Assembly: GCA_021811115.1 (NCBI GenBank)
Contig: JAJZPP010000067.1
Coordinates: 1-5,138 of the forward strand
Length of the DNA: 5,138 nt
Direction of reading: 5' to 3'
Source: a bacterium
GTDB taxonomy: Bacteria; Chlamydiota; Chlamydiia; Chlamydiales; FEN-1388
Position 1 is the first letter of the stretch. Each line of letters starts with the position of its first letter. The position numbers and the translations under genes were made by a program. The notes under the pieces were generated by a model that searched no databases, was not told where the DNA came from, and saw nothing but the letters and a program-made list of their open reading frames with translations. This document shows positions 1 through 5,138 of this stretch, in pieces.

Positions 1-26
1 TGGTGAAAAACTTATTTTTTTAAAAA

Positions 27-54
27 TGTTGTTTGCGCTAAAATAGAAACAACA
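27..54 (+). promoter_or_regulatory. Candidate -10 box within an inverted repeat upstream of the first gene
   Basis: TAAAAT at 39-44 matches the bacterial -10 consensus at five of six bases and lies 32 bases before the GTG at 77. No good -35 box is visible; at the right distance there is only a T-rich run at 15-21. The -10 sits in the 12-base spacer of a perfect 8-bp inverted repeat, TGTTGTTT at 27-34 and AAACAACA at 47-54. This arrangement could be an operator for a dimeric repressor over the promoter, or a chance match in AT-rich DNA. The regulator, if any, is not in the window. Confidence 0.35.
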
Positions 55-76
55 AATTTGACAAGAGGCTTTTTTT

Positions 77-781
77 GTGCATCCGTTACCGAATGCCCAA
101 CAACAAAAAGACGATCAGCTTCGTAGAGAAGAGGATCGACGTGAAGAGAATGAACGACGTCAACTCGAAGCGCAAATGCGCGATTTTGACGCCCATCGCT
201 TTTACGACGCACTCGAGGTGTGGACTTCGATTCCAATTCCTCCCCTTGTTCCGCAGACGCTTCACCTTACGCCTTTCAGGCAAAAGATTGTCATGGTCCA
301 GCCGTTGCCCATAAGTCGCCGCGACCTCAACGAGATGCGACAGCTCTCTTACGATTGTTCTCGGCTCATTTCTCTATTACGTACGATGGATCAGCGTGGG
401 ATGGAGTATCCGTACATCAATTTTGTGTACCGTGGATTGCTGGAAAAGGCTATCGCTAAGTGCCTCCATTTACATACGGCTCGGGAGCAGTATACGCGCA
501 CCTCTCGCGGCCTGTGGGGGCAATTAAGCCGCCTTTTAAATATTTCCCTGCTTGACGCGGCGAGGAAAGATATCGAGCGGTTTAAACAGCGTCTTGAGGC
601 GCTCGTGATGATGACTCGCCACCAAGAGTTTCTTTCGGATTTGATCCGTCTGAAGCGGTCGGTAACCTACCGGACTGGCGCCGTTCTCGATCAGAACCAG
701 GGGGCTTCCCCGCCAGCCAGGAGGCCTCCGCCTCCACGCCAACCGGCGCGCCCCCCCTCGTCAAATAAACCGTCAATGTGA
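77..781 (+). CDS. Uncharacterised protein, charged coiled-coil-like N-terminus and Pro-rich tail
   Basis: This encodes a 234-residue protein of a family I do not recognise. It starts at GTG 77, chosen because AGAGG at 64-68 lies 8 bases upstream and no in-frame ATG precedes the charged region. Residues about 8-36 are almost entirely Gln, Glu, Asp and Arg, typical of a charged helix or coiled coil. Residues about 80-205 are mixed and mostly helix-forming, with several Leu/Arg-rich stretches. The last 25 residues are Pro- and Arg-rich, with a run of four prolines, and look disordered. There is no signal peptide, membrane segment, zinc motif or nucleotide-binding loop, so a cytoplasmic protein is likely. 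Its stop lies 35 bases before the next start, suggesting co-transcription. A scaffold or protein-binding role is conceivable from the architecture, but no function can be assigned. I am confident that it is coding because of its length, its Shine-Dalgarno site and its fit with the next gene. Confidence 0.75.
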   Translation: MHPLPNAQQQKDDQLRREEDRREENERRQLEAQMRDFDAHRFYDALEVWTSIPIPPLVPQTLHLTPFRQKIVMVQPLPISRRDLNEMRQLSYDCSRLISLLRTMDQRGMEYPYINFVYRGLLEKAIAKCLHLHTAREQYTRTSRGLWGQLSRLLNISLLDAARKDIERFKQRLEALVMMTRHQEFLSDLIRLKRSVTYRTGAVLDQNQGASPPARRPPPPRQPARPPSSNKPSM

Positions 782-806
782 GATACTTTTCGAAGTTTCT
801 TTGTTC

Positions 807-811
807 GGAGG
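807..811 (+). promoter_or_regulatory. Strong Shine-Dalgarno site fixing the second gene's start
   Basis: GGAGG at 807-811 lies 5 bases before GTG 817. The open frame extends upstream to another GTG at 778, which overlaps the stop of the preceding gene as GTGA. That upstream codon has only C-rich sequence before it and no purine-rich site. The 13 extra residues it would add look unlike a conserved N-terminus, so 817 is the better start. Confidence 0.75.
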
Positions 812-816
812 TTCAT

Positions 817-2004
817 GTGACAGTAGATTCAATTCGCCAAAGGCCTATTGGACAGGTTCTCCCTGAAGTTCCTGTTGCGAAAGCAAAACCCCGAGACGAG
901 GTGGTTGCAAAAGTCAACGAGTGCTGCCTGAGAGCGTCGCGCGTAAAACCGGCAGCGGAAAAACGGGAGATCTACTTGGAAGCCTTTCAGGCTCTCAAAA
1001 GTAGTACCGACCATGAATTACGCCCCACGCTCTTCCAACTCTTTGAACGGTATGCGATGGACGGATGGTACGCCAACGTGAGTCAAGAACGAGATGCGTC
1101 CGGCCAATCGGTTGATCCTGAGCTTGGATTTCGGAAGAGCGCCCGCTTACTGGAATTATCCTTTTGGATGCAGCTGCATGATTTTGGGTTGCATCGTGAT
1201 GAGGCGGGCCCTGTAGCAGGATACTCTTCATTGGAAGAGCTCATTGACCAGCTCGGTATCAAACCCACCGACCGAGGCGTTTTGATCGATAGGATAATGC
1301 AGACGGCGATCGACCCTTCTGTACTCGCGAGCGAGGCTGATAAGAAGGGACTTCGAGCGGTGATGGCCAAAACGCTTGTTGGCTTGACATATTCCCTTCA
1401 GAATCTAAAGATGTTTTCTCAGCCCAAAGTTGCCACCTACCAGTTGCACCGGAAGTTACAAGATTGGACCGAGGCGCTCATCGGACGGGAGACACAGGAG
1501 CTGCAACGTTCCTTGGCCGACTATTACTACAACCGATGTGTCTTCATGTGTAGGCTGCGAGGCGGTTCTGCAAAGGAGAAAATCGACAGCTACATCCCTG
1601 TCTTGGCCGAGTTGAAAGCCTGTTATTCTCCCCAAGATCAGAAGCTTATAGAAATGGAAGGTAGGATATGGAATATGCGCGGGCTGATTATGCACGATTC
1701 AGGCCTTCCAGATGCCGCCAAACAGGCTGAAACCTACTTTGAAAGAGCCTATGCCACATATTATTTGATGGCAAAGCACGATAAATTCCTCATCGGGAAT
1801 GTGTTGACGAGTCTCATCCACTGTTTTTCAACCAAACCTCTTGATGATACTCGCTACAGGCAGTTGCGAGAGTATATGCAAGAGCTAGAGCGTATCGTTG
1901 TCGAATTTAAGAGAGAAGGTAGTGAGCATTGCTATGTTGAGGAGTATCCAGAGTCTATTGCAGAAGCAGAGAAAGCTCTTGCGGCTTTTAAGGGTGGGCG
2001 GTGA
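817..2004 (+). CDS. Uncharacterised helical protein with a TPR-like segment
   Basis: This encodes a 395-residue protein that starts at GTG 817 behind a near-ideal Shine-Dalgarno site. I do not recognise the family. The sequence is rich in Ala, Leu, Glu, Lys and Tyr and appears helical almost throughout. Residues about 280-320 fit a tetratricopeptide-type helix pair: a Trp, then Leu-Ile around the turn, then the Ala, Tyr-Phe and Ala positions of the second helix. This suggests a repeat-type fold used for protein binding, with the other repeats too diverged to see by eye. There is no signal peptide, membrane span or catalytic motif. It follows the preceding unknown gene by 35 bases, so the two probably share a transcript and may act together. 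Its stop codon TGA is the first three bases of a TGAAA direct repeat flanking the palindromic element just downstream, so the reading frame seems untouched by that element. Confidence 0.8.
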   Translation: MTVDSIRQRPIGQVLPEVPVAKAKPRDEVVAKVNECCLRASRVKPAAEKREIYLEAFQALKSSTDHELRPTLFQLFERYAMDGWYANVSQERDASGQSVDPELGFRKSARLLELSFWMQLHDFGLHRDEAGPVAGYSSLEELIDQLGIKPTDRGVLIDRIMQTAIDPSVLASEADKKGLRAVMAKTLVGLTYSLQNLKMFSQPKVATYQLHRKLQDWTEALIGRETQELQRSLADYYYNRCVFMCRLRGGSAKEKIDSYIPVLAELKACYSPQDQKLIEMEGRIWNMRGLIMHDSGLPDAAKQAETYFERAYATYYLMAKHDKFLIGNVLTSLIHCFSTKPLDDTRYRQLREYMQELERIVVEFKREGSEHCYVEEYPESIAEAEKALAAFKGGR

Positions 2005-2171
2005 AAACTGGACTTATGTCCTTTTTTCTGGCCCGGCTTCTAGAGAGGCGTTTGTCATAACGAGAGATTTTTGCTTGAGATCATATGCGTGCATAGATCA
2101 AGCAAAAATCTCGCTTCTGGCAAACGCTCTCTCAGAAGACGGGCCAGAAAAAAACCAACGTCCAGTTGAAA
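2002..2171. mobile_element. ~160-bp palindromic MITE-like element with flanking TGAAA repeats
   Basis: The core is 2007-2166. Its ends are inverted repeats, ACTGGAC at 2007-2013 and GTCCAGT at 2160-2166. The same direct repeat TGAAA lies immediately outside both ends (2002-2006 and 2167-2171), as a 5-bp target-site duplication would. Inside, the two halves pair over most of their length: 2022-2035 with 2140-2153 (14 bp), 2037-2041 with 2134-2138, 2048-2054 with 2121-2127, and 2064-2078 with 2098-2112 (15 bp). The apex is at about 2079-2097. There is no open frame that looks like a transposase, so it could only move with help from an enzyme encoded elsewhere. The alternatives are a REP-type intergenic palindrome or an oversized transcription terminator. 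The palindrome is certain; that it is a mobile element is inference. Confidence 0.6.
2006..2167. repeat. Long imperfect inverted repeat (cruciform or RNA hairpin)
   Basis: About 50 base pairs can form between 2006-2078 and 2098-2167, interrupted by small internal loops at 2014-2021, 2036, 2042-2047 and 2055-2063. If transcribed, the RNA would fold into a very stable rod directly after the stop codon of the preceding gene. It could therefore stop 3' exonucleases or end transcription, although no clean run of T follows the right arm. Confidence 0.85.
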
Positions 2172-2179
2172 ATTCAAGC

Positions 2180-2208
2180 TGCACAAAAAACCAAACATGC
2201 TCCAAAAT
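2180..2208 (+). promoter_or_regulatory. Weak candidate promoter for the tRNA pair
   Basis: TGCACA at 2180-2185 and CAAAAT at 2203-2208 each match four of six consensus bases, with a 17-base spacer. The predicted start would fall just before tRNA-Glu at 2224. Another -35-like match, TTGAAA at 2166-2171, sits on the edge of the palindromic element but has no -10 at a fitting distance. The evidence is only positional and by consensus. Confidence 0.25.
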
Positions 2209-2223
2209 AGATGCGAAAGCGCT

Positions 2224-2296
2224 GGCCCCATCGTCTAGTGGTTCAGGACATTAGATTCTCATTCTAATAAGGCGGGTTCGAATCCCACTGGGGTCA
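2224..2296 (+). tRNA. tRNA-Glu (anticodon CTC)
   Basis: A full cloverleaf is visible. The acceptor stem GGCCCCA at 2224-2230 pairs with TGGGGTC at 2289-2295, including one G-T wobble. The D arm is GTC/GAC. The anticodon stem TTAGA/TCTAA encloses the 7-base loop 2256-2262, with CTC at 2258-2260. The T loop TTCGAAT is at 2277-2283. The discriminator is A2296 and no CCA is encoded. The overall sequence, especially the CATCGTCTAG start, is typical of tRNA-Glu. CTC reads only GAG, so a TTC isoacceptor must exist elsewhere. The second pair of the T stem (C2273 with A2287) is a mismatch. Confidence 0.93.
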
Positions 2297-2302
2297 GTTT
2301 TC

Positions 2303-2376
2303 GGGACTTTAGCTCAGCTGGCTAGAGCATCTCACTCTTAATGAGAGGGTCGATGGTTCGAACCCATCAAGTCCCA
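2303..2376 (+). tRNA. tRNA-Lys (anticodon CTT)
   Basis: The cloverleaf is complete. The acceptor stem GGGACTT at 2303-2309 pairs perfectly with AAGTCCC at 2369-2375. The D arm GCTC/GAGC follows. The anticodon stem TCTCA/TGAGA has loop 2335-2341 with CTT at 2337-2339. The T stem GATGG/CCATC encloses TTCGAAC. The discriminator is A2376 and CCA is not encoded. It lies 6 bases after tRNA-Glu, so the two are almost surely processed from one transcript. CTT reads AAG. Lysine codons are ANN codons, so this tRNA is a natural substrate of the t6A pathway that includes the TsaB protein encoded downstream. Confidence 0.95.
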
Positions 2377-2420
2377 TTTTTCTAGCAATTATTACTTCTT
2401 TTCTATATCCTCCTATCCAA

Positions 2421-2480
2421 ACTCGGCAGGCGCTCAAGAAATGTCCTCTTTACCTCAACTTCTTGAGCCCTTGCCGAAGT
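2421..2480 (+). promoter_or_regulatory. Strong stem-loop in the ptsH leader
   Basis: Bases 2423-2440 pair with 2460-2477 over 18 positions with one C-C mismatch (2431/2469) and one G-T wobble. The stem extends through ACT 2421-2423 and AGT 2478-2480 if one A is bulged. The loop is 19 bases (2441-2459), pyrimidine-rich, with CCTC twice. The stem ends 14 bases before the ptsH ATG. No run of T follows, so a classic intrinsic terminator is unlikely. A leader hairpin, a protein-binding site, an RNA-stability element or a small palindromic repeat would all fit. Between tRNA-Lys and the stem, TATATC at 2404-2409 is a weak -10 candidate with no convincing -35. Confidence 0.6.
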
Positions 2481-2494
2481 GAATAGGTATTAGT

Positions 2495-2830
2495 ATGAGC
2501 TCCTTTCATGATTGCGCAACAGATGTGATTCGGGAAAAGACGACAGCTTTAGAACAATCTGTTGAAAAAAAATTACGCGTTAAGAATCTTCATGGACTGC
2601 ACGCTCGGCCAGCGGTCGCCATTGTTCGCCTCCTCCGTGCATCCCGCTCTGCAGTCACTTTTTCCTACGGTCGCCATACGGTGGATGCGCACAGCGTGCT
2701 TGGCCTCCTCATGTTGGCAGCTCCCAGGGGTTGCTGGATTACCGTTTCTGTGACCGGCCCCGATGCTCTCGATACGCTTGGAAAGTTAGAAGAATGCTTT
2801 CAACAAAAGTTTGGAGACGAGAGTGAGTGA
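2495..2830 (+). CDS. ptsH: HPr, phosphocarrier protein of the phosphotransferase system
   Basis: HPr is the small cytoplasmic protein that accepts phosphate from enzyme I on a histidine and hands it to EII components. Residues 31-39 carry the active-site loop with the HARP motif. His36 matches the conserved phospho-acceptor His15, and Arg38 and Pro39 follow it. Ser67, in AHSVLGL, matches the regulatory Ser46 that HPr kinase modifies in many bacteria. The family is usually about 85-90 residues; this product has 111 because some 22 residues precede the core, which begins near VEKKLRVKN. The ATG at 2495 has only a weak site (TAGG at 2484-2487) before it. No in-frame ATG lies closer to the core, and the GTG at 2525 lacks a ribosome site. 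The frame runs 8 bases into ptsI, consistent with coupled translation. A strong hairpin lies just upstream. Confidence 0.9.
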   Translation: MSSFHDCATDVIREKTTALEQSVEKKLRVKNLHGLHARPAVAIVRLLRASRSAVTFSYGRHTVDAHSVLGLLMLAAPRGCWITVSVTGPDALDTLGKLEECFQQKFGDESE

Positions 2831-4580
2831 CGAGACTCCTCATAGTGAGTGTTGGCTTCAAGGAAGAGCTATTGTTTCTGGCATTGCTGTCGGTCTTCCT
2901 TTTTTTCTGCAAGAGTGTTCCCTTCAGTCCAGTGAGACCTCTCGGTCCTCTTTCTCCTTAAGCGATGAGATAGCCCGCCTCGCATCAGCCTTTGCGCATA
3001 CCCAGCATGAGCTCGGTATACTGGTCGACAAGTTATCGTCAGAAGGCTTTTGTCAAGAGGCAGCAGTGATTGAGACACAGGTGGCTCTCGCAGAGGACAC
3101 CTCTCTTCGGCAGGAGATTGAGAACGCCATCCAGACCCAGTTTCTGCCTGCAGAAGAGGCTGTTCGCGAGGTGACCGAAGAGTTTAGGGGTCGATTTGAA
3201 CTGCTCCCCGAAATTGTCTTTCGCCAGCGGTTCGATGATGTGGATAGCATCTGTCAGCGGCTTATCGCCTTTTTGACAATGGGCGGGTATGCCCACGGAC
3301 AGATCCCTCAGCACGCCGTTGTGTTTGCCAAAAGCGTGACCCCATCCATCGCCGTTGAAATGAGCGTTCATGGGGTAGGAGCGCTTGTCACCACGCATGG
3401 CGGCCCTATGTCCCACACAGCCATCGTAGCGAAGGCTCGTGGTATTCCTTACGTCTCCGGTATCGATGATAGCCGTATGGCCCCATCACGAGAGGGGGGC
3501 AAAGTCATCGTTGATGGCCTCGCAGGCCTGGTTATTGTCAATCCTACCAACGAGACGATGCAGCGATATATGGCGCTGGCAGCCGCCCATGATCTATGTC
3601 TCCAGGAGAATACGGTCGCCGCCGCCCCAGAAACCCGCACGAGAGATGGGCAAAGAATCGCCCTTCTGGCCAATGTTTCAGGAGTTCCTGAGATGAAACA
3701 GGTGAGCTGTTTTGGTCTTGATGGAGTGGGGCTCTATCGTACTGAGTATCAAGTTCTTGAGCACCGACGGTTCCCTTCCGAAGCGGAACAGGCCGCCTCG
3801 TATGCTGAGATGGTGCAGCTTGCAGAAGGGAGGCCCTTGGTTATCCGAGCCTTCGATTTTAGTTCCGACAAAGGGTGGGAAGAAGTGTGGGATGTGCTGC
3901 CCAATGTCAAAGAGGGGAGGCGCGCCACCTCACTGCTCCTGGACCACCAAACTGTCTTTCAGGCACACTTGCGAGCCATTATCCGAGCGTCACGCCACGG
4001 CCCGCTCTCGATTCTTTTTCCAATGGTCTCCTCAGTTGGTGAGCTGGAACAGTGTAAGCTCTTGGTTCAGGAAGCGTGGTCCTTTGTATGTGCCGAAAAG
4101 GAAGTGGCGTTCCCACGTATCGGAGCCATGATAGAGCTTCCGGCGCTGGCGTTTCAGACACGCGCCTTGGCCTCGATGGTTGATTTTCTAGCCATCGGTA
4201 CCAATGATTTGATCCAATACGCTCTGGCTGTTGATCGGAGCAACACCGCCTGCTTTGATCCCAACCTGACGTTCCATCCAGGTCTTTTGCACCTGTTGGC
4301 CATTATTGTTCGCGAGAGTACTGCTGTTGGCGTACCTGTCTCAGTCTGTGGAGAAATGGCTTCGGATCTGCTGATGACCCCATTCCTCATAGGAGTTGGT
4401 TTTCGACACTTATCGATGGTCCCAAGGCTCGCGCCAATGGTCAGACACCTCGTACGATCGTTGACGGTTGAGGAGTGCGAGAGACTGGCTCGAGAGGTGC
4501 TTGGTATGGATTCTCCAGAGACCATACGCGCCCGTTTACGAGAGTGGTACTGTCGCAACCACGGTGTACTCCAATGTTAG
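2823..4580 (+). CDS. ptsI: Phosphoenolpyruvate-protein phosphotransferase (enzyme I)
   Basis: Enzyme I takes phosphate from phosphoenolpyruvate onto a histidine and passes it to HPr in the cytoplasm. The product is 585 residues from GTG 2823 (E. coli enzyme I has 575). That start has GGAG at 2813-2816, 6 bases upstream. A TTG at 2811 is in frame but poorly placed. Residues 1-145 form the N-terminal and HPr-binding region. The phosphohistidine motif GGPMSHTAIVAKA puts the active histidine at 198. The C-terminal PEP-binding barrel keeps Arg306 (GLYRTEY), Arg342, Glu438 (IGAMIELPA), Asn461-Asp462 (IGTNDLIQYALAVDR), Arg472 and the catalytic Cys509 (CGEMASD). The loop after Arg342 is FDFSSDK where most relatives have LDIGGDK, and the nearby GYRAIR motif is replaced by EGRRATS. 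It overlaps ptsH by 8 bases, so both are made from one message. No EII gene is nearby. Confidence 0.93.
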   Translation: MSDETPHSECWLQGRAIVSGIAVGLPFFLQECSLQSSETSRSSFSLSDEIARLASAFAHTQHELGILVDKLSSEGFCQEAAVIETQVALAEDTSLRQEIENAIQTQFLPAEEAVREVTEEFRGRFELLPEIVFRQRFDDVDSICQRLIAFLTMGGYAHGQIPQHAVVFAKSVTPSIAVEMSVHGVGALVTTHGGPMSHTAIVAKARGIPYVSGIDDSRMAPSREGGKVIVDGLAGLVIVNPTNETMQRYMALAAAHDLCLQENTVAAAPETRTRDGQRIALLANVSGVPEMKQVSCFGLDGVGLYRTEYQVLEHRRFPSEAEQAASYAEMVQLAEGRPLVIRAFDFSSDKGWEEVWDVLPNVKEGRRATSLLLDHQTVFQAHLRAIIRASRHGPLSILFPMVSSVGELEQCKLLVQEAWSFVCAEKEVAFPRIGAMIELPALAFQTRALASMVDFLAIGTNDLIQYALAVDRSNTACFDPNLTFHPGLLHLLAIIVRESTAVGVPVSVCGEMASDLLMTPFLIGVGFRHLSMVPRLAPMVRHLVRSLTVEECERLAREVLGMDSPETIRARLREWYCRNHGVLQC

Positions 4581-4621
4581 GGACCTTAAGATTTTTGTCC
4601 CGAGAACAATAACGGTTTCCA

Positions 4622-5138
4622 ATGTATTGCCTTTTTCTTGATACGTCTAGTGCTACTGCCGTCTTGGCTCTCTTTGAGGATGGAAACGTGTTGGAAGAGG
4701 TCGCTCTTGAGGTGAAGTCGGCGCGTCATCCGTGTGTCGTATGGCAATCGATGCTGGATCGCCACCATCTAACCTTACAGGAGATTGATTTCCTGGCCTG
4801 TGGTGTGGGGCCAGGATCGTATACAGGGTTGCGTACCGCTGCTGCCACTGTGAAGGGGGTTGTCCTTGCGACTGCGAAACCTATCGTTGCGGTCTCAAGC
4901 CTTCTCACGTTAGTGCCAGAAGGCCTTGGCCGCTATGTCCTTATGATCGACGGGGGGATAAGTGGAGCGTATACCCAAAGGGTGAGCGTCTCAGAAACGA
5001 GTGTAGAGCCAGATGCTCCTCAATCGATTCCATCCAATGAGCTTGAGAATGTTATGGCAAAGGAGACGTCTCTTATCACGGATAGTATGGGCTGGCTGGA
5101 GAAAAAAGGGCTTAAAACCTCTTCCATTCAGACGGAGC
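4622..5138 (+). CDS. tsaB: tRNA threonylcarbamoyladenosine biosynthesis protein TsaB (3' end outside window)
   Basis: TsaB is the non-catalytic partner of TsaD in the complex that puts the threonylcarbamoyl group on A37 of tRNAs reading ANN codons. The first 172 residues are present and the frame is still open at the window edge; the family is usually about 210-240 residues. The N-terminus LFLDTSSATAVLAL is the ASKHA-fold first strand and turn. Residues 61-71 are GVGPGSYTGLR, the hallmark motif of TsaB, followed by the usual helix (TAAATVKGV). The later segment at 108-118 is MIDGGISGAYT, where many members have a DAR motif before a Val-Tyr pair, so this copy differs there. ATG 4622 has no clear ribosome site, only GG at 4614-4615, which may mean low or coupled translation. 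It lies 41 bases after ptsI and could be co-transcribed. Confidence 0.88.
   Translation, partial: MYCLFLDTSSATAVLALFEDGNVLEEVALEVKSARHPCVVWQSMLDRHHLTLQEIDFLACGVGPGSYTGLRTAAATVKGVVLATAKPIVAVSSLLTLVPEGLGRYVLMIDGGISGAYTQRVSVSETSVEPDAPQSIPSNELENVMAKETSLITDSMGWLEKKGLKTSSIQTE

Noticed and set aside
778..816. Upstream GTG start for the second gene, overlapping the previous stop as GTGA
   Set aside because: Coupled overlaps are common, but there is no ribosome site before 778, whereas GGAGG lies 5 bases before GTG 817.
1898..2254. 118-residue + strand open frame across the end of the second gene, the palindrome and tRNA-Glu
   Set aside because: It overlaps a well-supported gene in another frame and runs through a palindrome and into a tRNA, so it is not a credible protein.
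2451..2489. Pseudoknot between the loop (TACCT, 2451-2455) and AGGTA at 2485-2489, hiding the ptsH ribosome site
   Set aside because: The 5-bp match exists, but only 4 bases link the 18-bp stem to the second strand, too short to span that stem.
2811..2822. TTG start for ptsI
   Set aside because: It has no well-spaced purine-rich site, and the GGAG at 2813-2816 fits GTG 2823 instead.
3712..4131. 139-residue + strand open frame inside ptsI
   Set aside because: It lies wholly within the conserved enzyme I frame and has no recognisable domain or ribosome site.
4154..4558. 134-residue - strand open frame opposite ptsI
   Set aside because: It is antisense to conserved catalytic motifs of enzyme I, and the Arg/Ser-rich composition is typical of a shadow frame.
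4580..4601. GGGAC/GTCCC hairpin after ptsI as a terminator
   Set aside because: It has only 5 base pairs with a 12-base loop and the T run is in the loop rather than after the stem, so it is not a convincing terminator.
1..5138. A defence system, CRISPR array, phage module or other complex accessory system
   Set aside because: No spaced direct repeats, nuclease, methylase, transposase or phage-type proteins are visible; apart from the palindrome the content looks like housekeeping genes plus two unknown genes.

Overview
The window reads as part of a bacterial chromosome with roughly 50% GC. All five recognisable protein genes and both tRNA genes lie on the + strand. The start codons are bacterial and three of the five are GTG. 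Lineage cannot be fixed from the sequence alone. A general PTS pair (HPr plus enzyme I) with no sugar permease beside it, and two tRNAs without an encoded CCA, would fit Chlamydiota or another PVC-group bacterium. That placement is only a tentative inference.

Left part (1-2004): a short AT-rich leader carries a candidate promoter whose -10 box lies between the arms of an 8-bp inverted repeat. Two tightly spaced genes follow. The first encodes a 234-residue protein with a charged, probably coiled-coil N-terminus and a Pro/Arg-rich tail. The second encodes a 395-residue helical protein with one TPR-like segment. I recognise neither family. The spacing (35 nt) and orientation suggest one transcription unit.

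Middle part (2005-2494, no protein gene): a ~160-bp imperfect palindrome starts right at the stop codon of the second gene. It has 7-8 bp terminal inverted repeats and is flanked by the 5-bp direct repeat TGAAA, one copy of which contains that stop codon. This is the pattern expected of a small non-autonomous (MITE-like) insertion, although a palindromic intergenic repeat or terminator is also possible. Next come tRNA-Glu(CTC) and tRNA-Lys(CTT), 6 nt apart, and then an 18-bp hairpin just upstream of the HPr gene.

Right part (2495-5138): ptsH and ptsI overlap by 8 nt and are probably translationally coupled. Enzyme I takes phosphate from phosphoenolpyruvate and passes it to the active-site histidine of HPr. 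With no EII component in view, the pair may serve a regulatory role or supply permeases encoded elsewhere. After a 41-nt gap, the window ends inside tsaB, which encodes a subunit of the machinery that makes N6-threonylcarbamoyladenosine (t6A37) on ANN-decoding tRNAs.

I found no CRISPR array, transposase, phage or defence gene. The least explained parts are the palindromic element at the stop codon, the ptsH leader hairpin and the two unrecognised genes.
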